This document shows, piece by piece, positions 28,101-41,200 of a DNA stretch of 64,000 nt. Source of the DNA: Sepiola atlantica (Eukaryota; Mollusca; Cephalopoda; Sepiida; Sepiolidae); assembly GCA_963556195.1 (NCBI GenBank), contig OY744519.1:33623801-33687800 (forward strand), in the 5' to 3' direction. Below the pieces are notes generated by a model, which was not told the origin of the DNA, made no database searches, and saw only the letters and a list, made by a program, of their open reading frames with translations. The position numbers were made by a program, and so were the translations under genes. Numbering within the stretch: the stretch's first letter is position 1; each line of letters starts with the position of its first letter.

Positions 28101-30327
28101 AGAAAATACATGTGGATGGCGAAGTTATTGAGGTTGTTCATAAATTTTGTTATTTTGGTGATACTATTGGAGTACAAGGTGGAGCAGGGGCTAGTGTTAT
28201 AGTAAGAATTAGGAGTGGACGGAGTAAGTTCAGGGAACTTCTGTCATTACTAACAAGCAAAGCGTTACCACTGTCGACCAAGGGAAGAGTCCATCAGGTA
28301 TGTGTACACAATGTGATGATGTATGGAAGTGAAACTTGGCAGTGAGAGTTGAGGACATGCGTTGCATGGAGAGAAATTATGTTAGAATGATAGGATGGAT
28401 GTTTAATGCAAGTCTTAAAGCCAGGCTCAGATCTGATGACCTTAGAGGAAGATTAAATCTGGACAGTATAGAGATATGCGTGCAGAAAAGGAGACTTTGA
28501 GGATATGAGCACGTTGAAATAATGGATGATAGTTTCTGGGATAGTAGATGTAGAACAGTTGAGGTAGCAGGGTCAGTCTACAGGGAAAGACCAAGGAAAA
28601 CATGGGAGGAAGTGATAAGGATGGACTTGAAAGAAAGAGGGATAAATAAAAACCTGTCCAGAGATATGTTAGTTTGGAAGTACATTTTTAAAAGCTGTCC
28701 AACATATGTCAGCGTGTAAAATGGATGTTAAACTGAATATGATGATGATGATGAAAGAAATTTAATATTCATAAGATATTTTATCTTTTTTTAAATTTTT
28801 AATTTGGTAGGTGGAAACTAAAATGAAATTTATTCCCATTTAAGAAATCAAGAAATTTATTTCAATAAACAATCGATCAATAAACAATCAATCAATAGTA
28901 AAAAATGAAAACAAATAATCTGTACGTCACGTAGAAATAAGAACTACAAATGAGAAGTCGTAGACGTAGCGAGATGACATCATAATAGACTTCGCGTTAC
29001 CTTAGACGATAGCTAGGGAGTCGTGCTGAAACATCCAAGCAGTCTTTTGGGGCTCGTTCCTTACATATGGCTATCATCCGTCCAGTGTCTTGTATGAAAC
29101 GTGAAGTATTGGAATCGAGAACCCCTGACGTTTCGATTGAGATTAATTTGTCTGGAAAATGAAACGGTCAGTTAGGGAGCTATATTCGTCTTTCTTTCTG
29201 GTTTCAGCAAACTGAGCTGCGGTGTCAGGATCGACAGTAGATTCCGCAATTCATGATGTGTGAAAAAGTCAGACCCGTTACCCGTTGGGTCAAACCCACT
29301 TCGACTATTTGTTCTACTATGATTTCATTCGATAATTCATAAACTGTCACATATCTTTTAAGACAAGTCTCTCTTTACTTCTATATTATTATTATTATAT
29401 AGAAGTATTATTATTCTTTATTATTTTTATATAGAAATAAAGAGACTTACTATTTTGTCATTTAATTTATATTTGTGTTTGTTGTATGTACAGACACATG
29501 TAAATTAGATGGCAACACTGACAAAAGAGAGTTACTCTTTCTCTATATGCTCACAGAGACATTAATAAATATTAGAAAGTGGTTGAATCAACATAGAGTG
29601 ATAGGGAGGACCAGAGAAATACATAAACAGCTAAGTGCGAGACAGTTGACTCGTTCAATTAATTACGACTAATTAAAACAATTTTTTTTCAAACGTAACT
29701 CACTCCCAGAACTAAAGTATATCTTAGCATGTATTCTCTGTTATCTCTATAATCTTTATAAAGTTAGGTATATTTATATGTTTATCTATTTGTATGTGCA
29801 GGATTCACTCCTAAACTAATTAACTGATCATTATGAATTTTGGGACACAGCTGCAAAGCGTAAGGAGACCAAATCTGAGCTATATTTAGTTTAATTTAGT
29901 TTTATGCAAAGGGAGTAAAAAGGGGAAGCTTTTGTGAAAATTCAGATAAATTTTGGCAATAAGTATTAGACATTAATTAATAAATATTCCCCAAATTTCA
30001 GTTTCTTTGGAGTGTTTTAAAGGGTTTCTAAGGTGGCATAGTATGCACATAATTTCCGATTTGAAAATTTAAATATATCAGATTTTAATTAAATTTGATC
30101 CATTCTCATTAGACACCAATTAAGCAAGATTTCCTAAATTTCAATTTTCTTTTTAAGACCCCTTAAATTTAAGAGAATTTCTAGAATCAAAATCATGTAA
30201 TAAGATTCTAGACATAAGGTTTAATGTCTTATATTTTAATTTTAATTTTTATAAGAGGACAAAAAAATGGTGCAAACCTTCTGTTTGGGAAAATAATTTT
30301 ACCTGTCTTGGAACGGGTATTCTTCTA

Positions 30328-30375
<48 letters not shown>

Positions 30376-30952
30376 GGATGAAAAGGAATTAGAAAAGCAA
30401 AAGTCAAATCGTATTTCTATTCAGTTGCTCAGAGCAAGGTATATTCTGCAAAAAGGCAATTTATTCAAGTTAAATTTTTCCTTAAGCCAGGCTTTTCAAA
30501 GATCAAAATCTTATCATCAGAGGAAGTCGCTGGGATAGATAAGTTGGCAAAGGCCAAAATTTAAAAATTTTTTGCAATCAGACTTTTTTGCAATCGGACA
30601 TTTGCTTGTACTCGGGCAGAGTTTTGCCTTGTGTTTTTTCCCTACAATTTTTGTACTTTTTCAAATTTTAAATTTTGGCCTTTGCCAACTTATCTATCCC
30701 AGCGACTTCCTCTGATGATAAGATTTTGATCTTTGAAAAGCATGGCTTAAGGAAAAATTTAACTTGAATAAATTGCCTTTTTGCGGAATATACCTTGCTC
30801 TGAGCAACTGAATAGAAATACGATTTGACTTTTGCTTTTCTAATTCCTTTTCATCCTTCTACATATCTATCTGCTCTATCCTGGATATTAAGCTGTATAC
30901 TTTTCACAATAGGTTTTACCTTTCCTAAAAGTTCGCTTTTAGTTCACCACTT

Positions 30953-30992
<40 letters not shown>

Positions 30993-32175
30993 AGGCCTGT
31001 TTAAAAAGTATCCGACCATTATTTTTTCCGTGCAAAATAGAGTCAATAAGGCAGTGCCACACTACACAGTGAAGGAAGACACCTTTAGTCGCTGCCTGTT
31101 GATCACTGAGCAAAGGTACTGAATCAAATTTTCTCAAAAGCTTGGTGATTCTCAAAGCAAAACAATTGGTAAGATTCAGCAGGTGTTTGGAGAAGATGCG
31201 ATGGGTGTAACACAAATTAAGGAATGGTTCAACCTATTCAAAAATGGATGCACATCAGCGGAGAGTGACCAGCGTTCTAGCAGGCCCCAAAATGCAGCTG
31301 TTGTTTTGCGGGTGCAAAATTTATTGATGGAAGATCGTCGTTCAACTGTTCGGGAGATCACCTAAGAGGTCGGAGTGAGTAAAAATTCCACACATGCAAT
31401 TTTGCATGATGATTTGAACATGCTCAGAGTGGCTGCGAAATTTGTGCCCAAGTTGTTGTCGCAGGAACAAAAGTTGCACAGGACCTTCTGGAAACTGCCA
31501 TACTGATCCTGGGTTTCTGAACACCATAACTGAAGATGAGTCATGGGTGTACGGGTATGACCCAGAAACAAAAAGACAGTCGTCGCAATGAAAGCATCCC
31601 GAGTTTCCAGGCCAAAAAAGGCGCGACAGGTGCGAAGGTGATGCTGACTATTTTTGATATCCGTGGAATTGTGCATCACAAGTACGCACCGGAAGGACAA
31701 ACAGTGACAAAAGAGTACTATCAAGATGTTCTCCTGCGTCTCCATGACGCAGTTTGGTGCAAAAGACTGGACATGTGGAAGGCGAAAAACTGGTAACTGC
31801 ATCACGACAACGACCCCACACATTCATCTCAATTGATCCAACATTTCTTGGCTAAACATGGAATTCCAGTCGTTCGTCAACCTACTTACTCTTCAGACAT
31901 GGCTCCTTGCGACTTCTGGTTGTTTCAAAAATTGAAGACGCCACTGAAAGGTTCCCGTTTTGAGACTAGACAAGAGATAATCCTGAACGCGACGGCAGAG
32001 ATGAACACCATTCCAAAAGGAGACTCCCAGAGGTGTTTCCAGCAGTGGATGGATCAGTGGGCTAAGTGTGTGCAAGCACAAGGGGCCTACTTTGAAGGGG
32101 ATTAGGGTCTCAACCCCGTCAGGTATTGGAAATATTTTTTCTGGCCTCAGGTCGGATTCTTTTTAGACAGGCCTC

Positions 32176-32229
<54 letters not shown>

Positions 32230-35200
32230 GAGAGAGAGAGAGAGAGATACTAGCTGTATCTACCGGTTGTTTCCAGGATGCAGTGAAGTTATTATAGTTT
32301 TTAAATTTTATTTGTTTACACATTTTTTAACTTATAACTGATACAGAAAAAAAGTTTTAGTTTCAAGGGAGGTAACTCCTTTTATATTCTTCAACTAAAA
32401 ATATGAGTTATTCCTTTTGCTGATTTTTTTTATTTTAAGTCAAAATTGAAAAATGTTTCCATATTACCAGTTGTCCGGGCTGGACTAAATAATTTTTTAA
32501 ATAAACTGTAGTAAAGTACATTATAGTTCCAATAATATGGTATATAAATATCACATGAAAATTTGCTAGTCAGAATCAAAGTTTGATATATCAACTTAAA
32601 TGCTATTTAGGCCCAACTTTTAAAATTTCACATGATAACTTCATATGTTAGGTATAAATGCGTTAGAAGTAGTTCTTGTACTGAAAAAAAGAGTCACTAT
32701 AAAAGTCTGATCTTCATGAATAAATTCTTGTAGAATTCCTTCCAAACAATTTATGTATTTTCCATCTTCTTCGCATAAATAAGATTGTTTGTTTGTCTGG
32801 ATGCTATAGAAATCATATGTTTACAGAAAATTCAAATTCATTTCAATAAGGGTTACATTTCTGAAGTAATTTAATGACATCATTCAAATTTCTGAAGTAA
32901 TTTAATGACATCATTCAAATTTCTGAAGTAATTTAATGACATCATTCAAATTTCTGAAGTAATTTAATGACATTCAAATTTTTCTCCGATTTCATCTAGC
33001 TTCACTTGGATCCAATTAACAATTCCTATTATCGCTTACTGGAAATGCAATTAAAAAACAAAGACCTATACCAAGAGCAAACAACTTTTCTCGAGTAAAA
33101 TTTTACTAAGATTCCAATGGTAGTATTAATTTTCTATTAAGGAGTTTTTACTATAATATCATGGGGACTGCATTCATACCGAACATTCATAAACAGCAAA
33201 GGCGATGTCTTTATTTTAGAAATTAAAAATAAAATAAAAATGGGTGAAGTGTTGCTCCGAGTACTCTTTCCTGCTTTGACAGATTATTTAAATCGACTTC
33301 GCAATCTAGTGGGGAATGATCTCTTTCTCTTCTCTACAGCCACTTTTTCCAAAAAGAGAAGTTGCTTTCTCTACTTTATCGGTATTTTCTCTGGAAAGTT
33401 CTTCATTTACAGCAAGAACTTCCTTTTTTATTCATAAAACAACATTTTTATGAATGAAGTTTTTTTTCTATCTGTGGAACACATTACCTTGGGACTGCTT
33501 CCCTGCAGACTACAAAATGGTCATCTTCAGCTTCAATGTCAACAAATACTTGTCAAGCCATCTTCTTAAGTAATTAAATTTTGTTCTTTCCATTCATCAT
33601 TTTCAATCCTCTCTTAACATTGTTCCTCATCCAACCGACAATCTCGTTAACCCTTATCCTCGAGTGGCTTTTCGCCTTTGTAAGTGGTGACTCATTAATA
33701 TAAAGGCAAAATGTTGTTCAGGACTGGAAGCATGTGTACATAGGTTTCGCATTATTTACCTGGCAATGCCGAGTGCCCCTGCTACTATTTAATACTTTTC
33801 TGTTTTTTCTTTCTAAGGATATGTTCAATACACCATTGGAAGTGGCAAAATTTACCGGTGCCTGTCTTCGTACAGTCAGTGGGATTCGGGGTCAAATAAA
33901 GAAATCTGTTCACAATCCCCCTGGGGGATTTCGAGCTACGTTTGAAGACCAAATTAAAATGAGTGGTAAGTATTTCTCTTTTTCTCTTTCAAAAGTTAAT
34001 GATAAGACTTATCGTACTTGTAATATGTCTTCACTTAACAGAATGCCATTGCTGATCCGATCAAAGGATATGTCTTTCATATCTAGATATATATATATCT
34101 AATGAGAAATTCTTTTTGACTAAGGCAATTTTTATTTTTGTCCAATCCAGAGTGCCCTTTTTTTGGGGAGCTACATTAAAAACCGACCATATAAATTTAT
34201 AAAAAGAATACATTTTTAATTAAAAAAAAAGTTACAAACTTTTTGCCTTATCACTAGGGCAGATTAGATACAAGGTCAATTTTTAATGTAGAGAAAATTC
34301 AGCTCCCCAAAAAGAGCCGCTCTGGATTGGGATGAAAATTAAAATTGCCTCAGGCTAGAAAGATTTCTCCTTCACTGACCGAAAAAATCAGCGAAGTGTG
34401 TGCGATTTCGTTTGTTTATACTTTACATAAATAGTTGTTGTACACACATTTTTAATTTAAAAAATGTGTTGTAAATAAAACCCTTCTTTTTCTAATAGTA
34501 AAACTTTTTCTTTAATGAAAATTTGTGACAAAAAAGTTATAAACGTGCATATTTTTCTGTTTATGATTCAACCGGAAGTAAAAGGAGAGTAGAAAGTGAA
34601 CTTTCGCTTTACTTTCGGGAGCCTCGTAACTCTCGATATTTCTGAAAAAGGGGGAATAATTGCTGTTTTCTGGGTACAAATCTATTCATCTAACACTTAT
34701 CGTTGACTAGTTTTTGACCTTGAAGTAGTACTTTTTTTAGTTCCTTACATCAAGTGGCTTCATATCTTGTCTGGAGCGATTCCCATAAAAAGAAGAAAAA
34801 AGAAAAGATATAAAAAATCAGTGTTAGTGCAAAATGTGTTTTTTTGGTCGTTGCTCGTTTTGGGGTGCTTCAAATCCATTTGATCCCTATTTTCATTTTT
34901 GTTAAATGCATGTTTTTGTTCTTGTAGATATTGTGTTTGTCCGTACGTGGTACCCTGTTGATTTACCCCAGTTCTATAACACCGTCACTTCGTTATTGTT
35001 GCCACCCGAGAAAAAGAATTCCTGGAAAGGCATGAGAACAGTTGGACAAATAAGAAGAGAAGAAAACATACCGATTCCACACAGAGACGACTCAAATTAC
35101 AAAGTAAGACAATCTTGACCATACTTTCCAATTATATGACAAAGCTTTTTTTTTTTTCATCCAGAAAAAGCTGATTTCCACTTAAATCACTAGAGCCTCT

Positions 35201-38200
35201 CATGAATATAAGTTCTCTGCTCTTTGGTTGAAATCCGCTTTTATTTTAAATGAGAAAAAGCTGATTTCTACCAAATTGCTAGAGCTTTACCTTCTTATTT
35301 TTTCGTTGTTGGATTTTATTTCTCTTTCTTTCTTTCTTTCTCACTCCTACTTTATCTTTCTTTCTCTTTTCCTCGTCATCTTCCTATCTCTGTCTTGTGT
35401 TGCCTTCCTTTTCCCTCTAATGACAGTTCTCTCTGAAAACTGAAAATGTTAATCTCTGCTTATAAAATTTTACCATTTTTGCAATCAATATTTTTCCAAA
35501 GAATTTACCAATAGATAATAACTATTGGTAAATTCTTTGGATTATTTTCTTTTTTTGTATTAGATTCTGACTATTGTTATCTTGGATGTTATTCTTACAA
35601 TGTTTTGGCCGATGAGACCTCCAACCTTCTTCAGGTGTGTCTTGTCGAACTCAGAAATCTGTACAGAATTTTAAACGGTACCCTTTATTTAATCAACGGT
35701 AGCTTGCTCTCGTCTCGTCAGCCGTGACTGGGTAGAAGTCTTAAACAATTCTTTATTATATTCTTAGTATCACCTGTACTGAGGATTGAACCTTCAACCT
35801 CAAGAAGACTGTCACTTAGAACTGATTATTACTTAACACTTTTATCCGTTCTGCCACGGATCCTTGGATTAAATAAATGTTTCCATTTGAAATGCTATAC
35901 AGATTCCTCGAGTTCAACATAAAGATTCCCAAATTCGACAAGATGCACCTGAAGAAGGTCAGTTGAAACGTTGTGAGAATAACATCCAAGATGAGAACAA
36001 TAAGTCGAAGAATCAAAATAATACAGATTATCAATCCTTATCTCAAAAATTCTGAAACATAAGTATCTCTCTATAACATGGCATTTTTATGAAGTGAATT
36101 CTGAAATCAGTACACAAATTAATTTGATATTTGGAAAAGAGATTCTATGCACAATTAGTGGTAACATAGGCTACATAGCTGGGCAGGATGAGATGGCTTG
36201 ACCATGTTGAGCGAAGCTCCAGCTGGATCTTCCAGGTCATAGACATGTCCATTGCATCAAGTCGGCAGGCTAGAAGACCAAAACTCTCTTGGGATGAGTT
36301 GTGTAAACTAAATGCGACCGTGCAACCCTGGGGATTGCGAACTTTGATTAGAGCCTAAAAAGGAAGACTTTGAGCAAAACTGACAGACAGGCCTTACCGT
36401 CTTATAGAGGACTAATCAAAGTCCTATTAAAAATAAATCAGGTGATGATGATGATGATGATGATGATCTTGAAGTACCGTTGAAGTGTTAAATATATGCA
36501 GAAGAGTGCAAATGTAGGTATTCAGTTATGAAAAAAGAAAACCTGTACAATATTCAATGCATTTAGTATACAAATGGAAGGTGCTCAATTGAGTCCAATT
36601 TCGCAGCAAAAACTTGTCTAGCTACAACCACTGTAAAGAATTTTTCTTTCTTGTACCTAAAACAAAACTGAACTTCCATGAACAAAGGTTCTTACAAACA
36701 ACTTTCTATCTGTGGAACACAATACCACAGGGTTGTTTCCCAGCCGACTACAACATGGTCGTTTTCAAGTCCAATGTTAACAAATTCTTGTTGAGCCATC
36801 TACTTAAATAATCAATTTCACACAGTGTTTCCAATCCTATCAAGGTGTTGTTCATCATCAACTGACAATCTCATTAACCCTTAAACCCGAGTGGCCTTTG
36901 GCTTTGATAAGATGTGATGCTATAGTAAAAAAAAAAAAAAAAACTGTAGCAAACACACGTAATAACAAGACCAGACTTGATCTCACGATTACTCAAACGG
37001 CTTGCCGTCAGTATTTGGACTCCTGCGTTTACGTACAATTTTTTTTTTCTGGAAGCCAGATAAATAGTTGGTGCTTCTTTACTTTCACAACGACATTTTA
37101 GTCCTCTCTTAAAAAAAAATAGCTGAAGAAATAGCTTTGTTATGTACTTATGTGGTAGCTGAAAAGAAGACTGTACACCAAAAATTACGCAAATTCATCC
37201 AGTATTTATTAAATTAAAAATAAAAAACGATTTTATCGGTCGGACGCCATATTGTATCTATCAATCACCAGATTTTATCATGGGTCACCAAGTTATCTCC
37301 TTGGCCTAATCAGTAAGCTGAACCGATTACAAAATGTTTAACGATACGTAAAATCGTTTTTTTTCTTTTATTTATAATTTAATAAATACTGGATGAATTT
37401 GCGTAATTTTTTCTGTGCAATCTTATTTTCAGCTAACACGTAAGTACATTACAAAGTTTATACATTTCTTTAGCTATTTTTTTTTTTAAAAGAAGGTCTA
37501 ACATGGTGTTGTGAAAGTAAAGAAGCACCAAATGGTTTTTGTGCGTTGATGTTCTTTGATTGTTAATTCACTCTCCTTTTCTTTTTTGTTTCTATTTTCA
37601 GCCGGTCGAAAGGAAGGTGCAACATTATAAACCGTTGATCATCCCAAAGAGTCTGCAACAAGCGTTGCCTTTCAAGAGCACGCACAAGAATATTGCACCA
37701 AAACAACAGCCCTTCAAGAGAGTTGCTGTTGTACAAGATCCTAAAGACGCCAAGGTAAGTTTTGTCTATCGGCTAGGAGCAAAGTGTAGTATCTGTTCTG
37801 ATACTACTCTTAATCTTCTCTGTCTTCGGTCAATGAAGGAGAAATCCTTCTAGACTGAGGCAATTTAAATTTTTGTCCCAATCCAGAGTGTCCCTTTTTG
37901 GAGAGTTGGAGTTGGATTTTCTCTCACATTAAAAACTGACCATGTGTCTAACTCTCCCCTAGTGAGGAGGCAAGTAAATATGGACATTGTATGTTTCCTG
38001 CATTTTTTTTTGTTTTTGTTGAGGAGGAGGAGCGAATCGGACTTCTGCACAGAGCCTACGTCTGTAGCTATTCGTTATATTTTCAAGACTGCAGATTTTT
38101 ACCTCCGACACCCAGAGCAGCAAGGCCCAGTGGTTGCATACAAAGTCAGGGAAGGTTTGGCCCAGAGCACACACAAAGAGATAGCGGTTACACATGCACA

Positions 38201-41200
38201 TGTTGTTATCTTTATTCACTGTATGGATTTGCATTCCGAGTCTGGCGCATCGTTGCTTGCCATATGGACAAAATCGAGCTTAATGTGGGGTGTGGCTATT
38301 TTTGAAAGACCATTAGGACACCCATGGACCTGTGGTGTTTTGTAATGACCACTGGTTGGCTGATGAGCTCTTGATGAGGAATCATCAGTTCAAGGAGGTC
38401 ATGTATACTCACAGCTAAGAATCTTCTGCCAAATTGGTGTAGGTGCAAACGAAAAATAGAACAATATAAAATTGACCATTTAAATAGAATGTGAGCTTAA
38501 ATCAGGCATGTGAGTTCTCTGTTTTTTAGCAGAATTCCGTTTTTTTTTATTCAAGAAAAAGCTGATTTCAGTTTAAATCACTAGAGCCTCTCATGGAGGT
38601 GATTTTTTTTTGGTCGAAATCCGCTTTTATTTAAATAAAAAAAAAAGCTAATTTCTACCAAATTGCTAGAGCTTTATCTCCTTATTTTTTCGTTGTTGGA
38701 TTTTATTTCTCGTTTTCTTTCTTTCTCTCTCTCACTTTATCTTTCTCTTTCCCTGTTTTTTTCTCTTGTCTTCCTTTCACCGTTTTGTCTTGCCTTCCTT
38801 TTCCCTCTTATGACAGTTTTCTCTAAAAATGTTAATTTTGCCATGAAGGCAAAAGATTCATGATGGTGAGAGGGGAGTTAGATGACTTGTTTCATTAGAT
38901 GACTTTTGTTTCATTAAATAATGACTTCTTGTCTTCTTCCACACACATGCACACTCAGTGTCTTTCTTTTAATTTTGACTTAGTTAAAACTGAATGTCAA
39001 TTGTTTAGGAAAAAAAGTTGTTTTTTTGCACTCTCTCCATACACCACACAGGGAGGGGGGGGGGGATTTGTCTCGATTTCAGCTTTTTTTTGGGTACTCA
39101 CATTCCTGCTAAAGTCACAAAAAAATTATGAACAGAATTAAAGGACAAGTAACAGAGGGGGATAAATTGTTGGTCTTTTCTCTCCGGCCATTAATACAAG
39201 CAGATGTTTGTCTTTCACGTTTCTCAATGTTCAACTTAGCTTAAGTACAGCCCCACTAAGATAGATTTTACTGATTTTGAGTAATTCTTTTACCTTTACA
39301 CCGAGAGCAAGTATTTTTTCAACAAGTATTTTTTATGTATTTATTCATTCGATCTATCTAGATAGACAAAGGAAATCGAAAAGGAAATTATCTGCATATC
39401 AAATATTTTGCAATCCTATTTAATGTGAGATGAGTAAGTTATGCAAAATATAGGTTAGCAATTGGAATGTGTGGAGTGAGATTTGGTCACATCTGGAAGT
39501 CAACATGTATTGACATGTTGTATTTAGGAAATTTGGTAGATAATTTTTAAAATAAACATTTTGTTTAAAGTGCATCCGATGGGGAGACCTCAATTTGTGA
39601 GCTTTGGATGAGTGTGGAGTCATCCCTTAGTACCCAGTACTACCAGGTCTGTTCAGACCCAGAATGACAGTACCTGCCATGGTCCTATCTATGGGTTAAT
39701 TAAAATCTCTCCTGAGCATGACACTAAAGGGGACAAACATCCATCTTTCCCAGCCTTGCTACCTTTTTTCTTCCTACCCTATTTCCCAACCCTATAAACT
39801 ACTCAAGCCTTTTCTACCCTCAACCGTCTTGGGCATAATACAAAACTCCATCCAGTGATGAGGCCCCAATTTGGGAGCTTTGGGGAGTGTGGAATTACCC
39901 CATAGTTGCCATTACTCCCAGGTCCACTCTGACACAAAGTGGTAGTACCTGTCAGGGTTTCATCTATGTGTTAAATACAATTTATCAATTACAAATTACA
40001 GCATATGTTTACAAAAGAAATTAATCTAAAAACTATTCATATACAAAATAGGATTGATTAAATTAGCAATATCCACCGACCATAAAAACGTTTTGGATCA
40101 GCACAGATTTTTTTCTACTAAAATGGTCATATTTTAAAAACCAAAGCACTTTAAGTCCTCAAAATACCACCATTATGTCTGGTTTGGGTGTTTTGTTTTA
40201 TGGCATATCAACCCTTTTCGGATTATTTACTGCCAAATCCGGTCATTTTGGTAAAAGTTTTTATACTTCAAGTTCTTTATATCTTCAAATATTTATTCAT
40301 GGTGTTTGTTTTTGTTTTTATAGAAAAATTGTTGTTTTTGTTTTTGGCTTTGCAGAACATGATTAAGTTTTGCAAAGGGAAAGGAAAAAAAACAATAACA
40401 TCAATGTTTGGTGCATTTTTAGTCAGGGAACCAGTATCTTCAAACAGCCTGATCTCGTACCACCAATCATTTTGTTCGGAAATGAGTGTACTTTAACATG
40501 GATCGATAAATAATAATCTATATGATATAGAAGAGTTTTAAGCAAGTAAAGTGATAAAAATGTTAACACTGCTAACAGGCCATTTTCACAACATTTGTAA
40601 AGAACGGGGGTGCTTTTTAAACGTTCGTTACCACTCCTTTATGAGGAATTTCATGAAATTTGAAAAATAAATAGGAGAGATAAAGCCGTTAATCATGGTG
40701 GGGATACAAAAAACGTGAACCATTCCTTTTTTTGCTATGTCAAAGAGAATCATTCAGCATGATGAGTATTGCACATCTAAAAAAATATATATTTTGTAAC
40801 CCAACTGATAAATAAATGAATCCTTTTACCCTTGTTATGCATTAAAATTATAATTGTGTGTTATTTTATCTTTTTGTGGTAGCAATTTTTAATTACCCTA
40901 TCGGAAAAAAATATTGTTTCCATTCAGCGAAAGTCAACAATTTGACCATTTTCCTGACAATATTGTCATCAGTTAACCTTCCAAATTCTTTTGATATTTT
41001 TTTCAAACTAAAAAGTTAGTATAAAAAAAATGACTTACCCTACCACTAACTCTCGATTTGAGTGACAAACTCACTCCTAAAAATACCTTCCATTGAACGT
41101 ACCATTAATCCTAACCCTAAATCCGAGTGACAAGAAAAAAACTCCCTTGACCCTACTTCTAACCCTAAGTAAGAGTGCCCCCCTCCTAAAAAATTACTGT

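Noticed and set aside
37944..38345. 133-codon open frame
   Set aside because: It starts inside a SINE, overlaps other open frames and shows no recognisable family or splice context.
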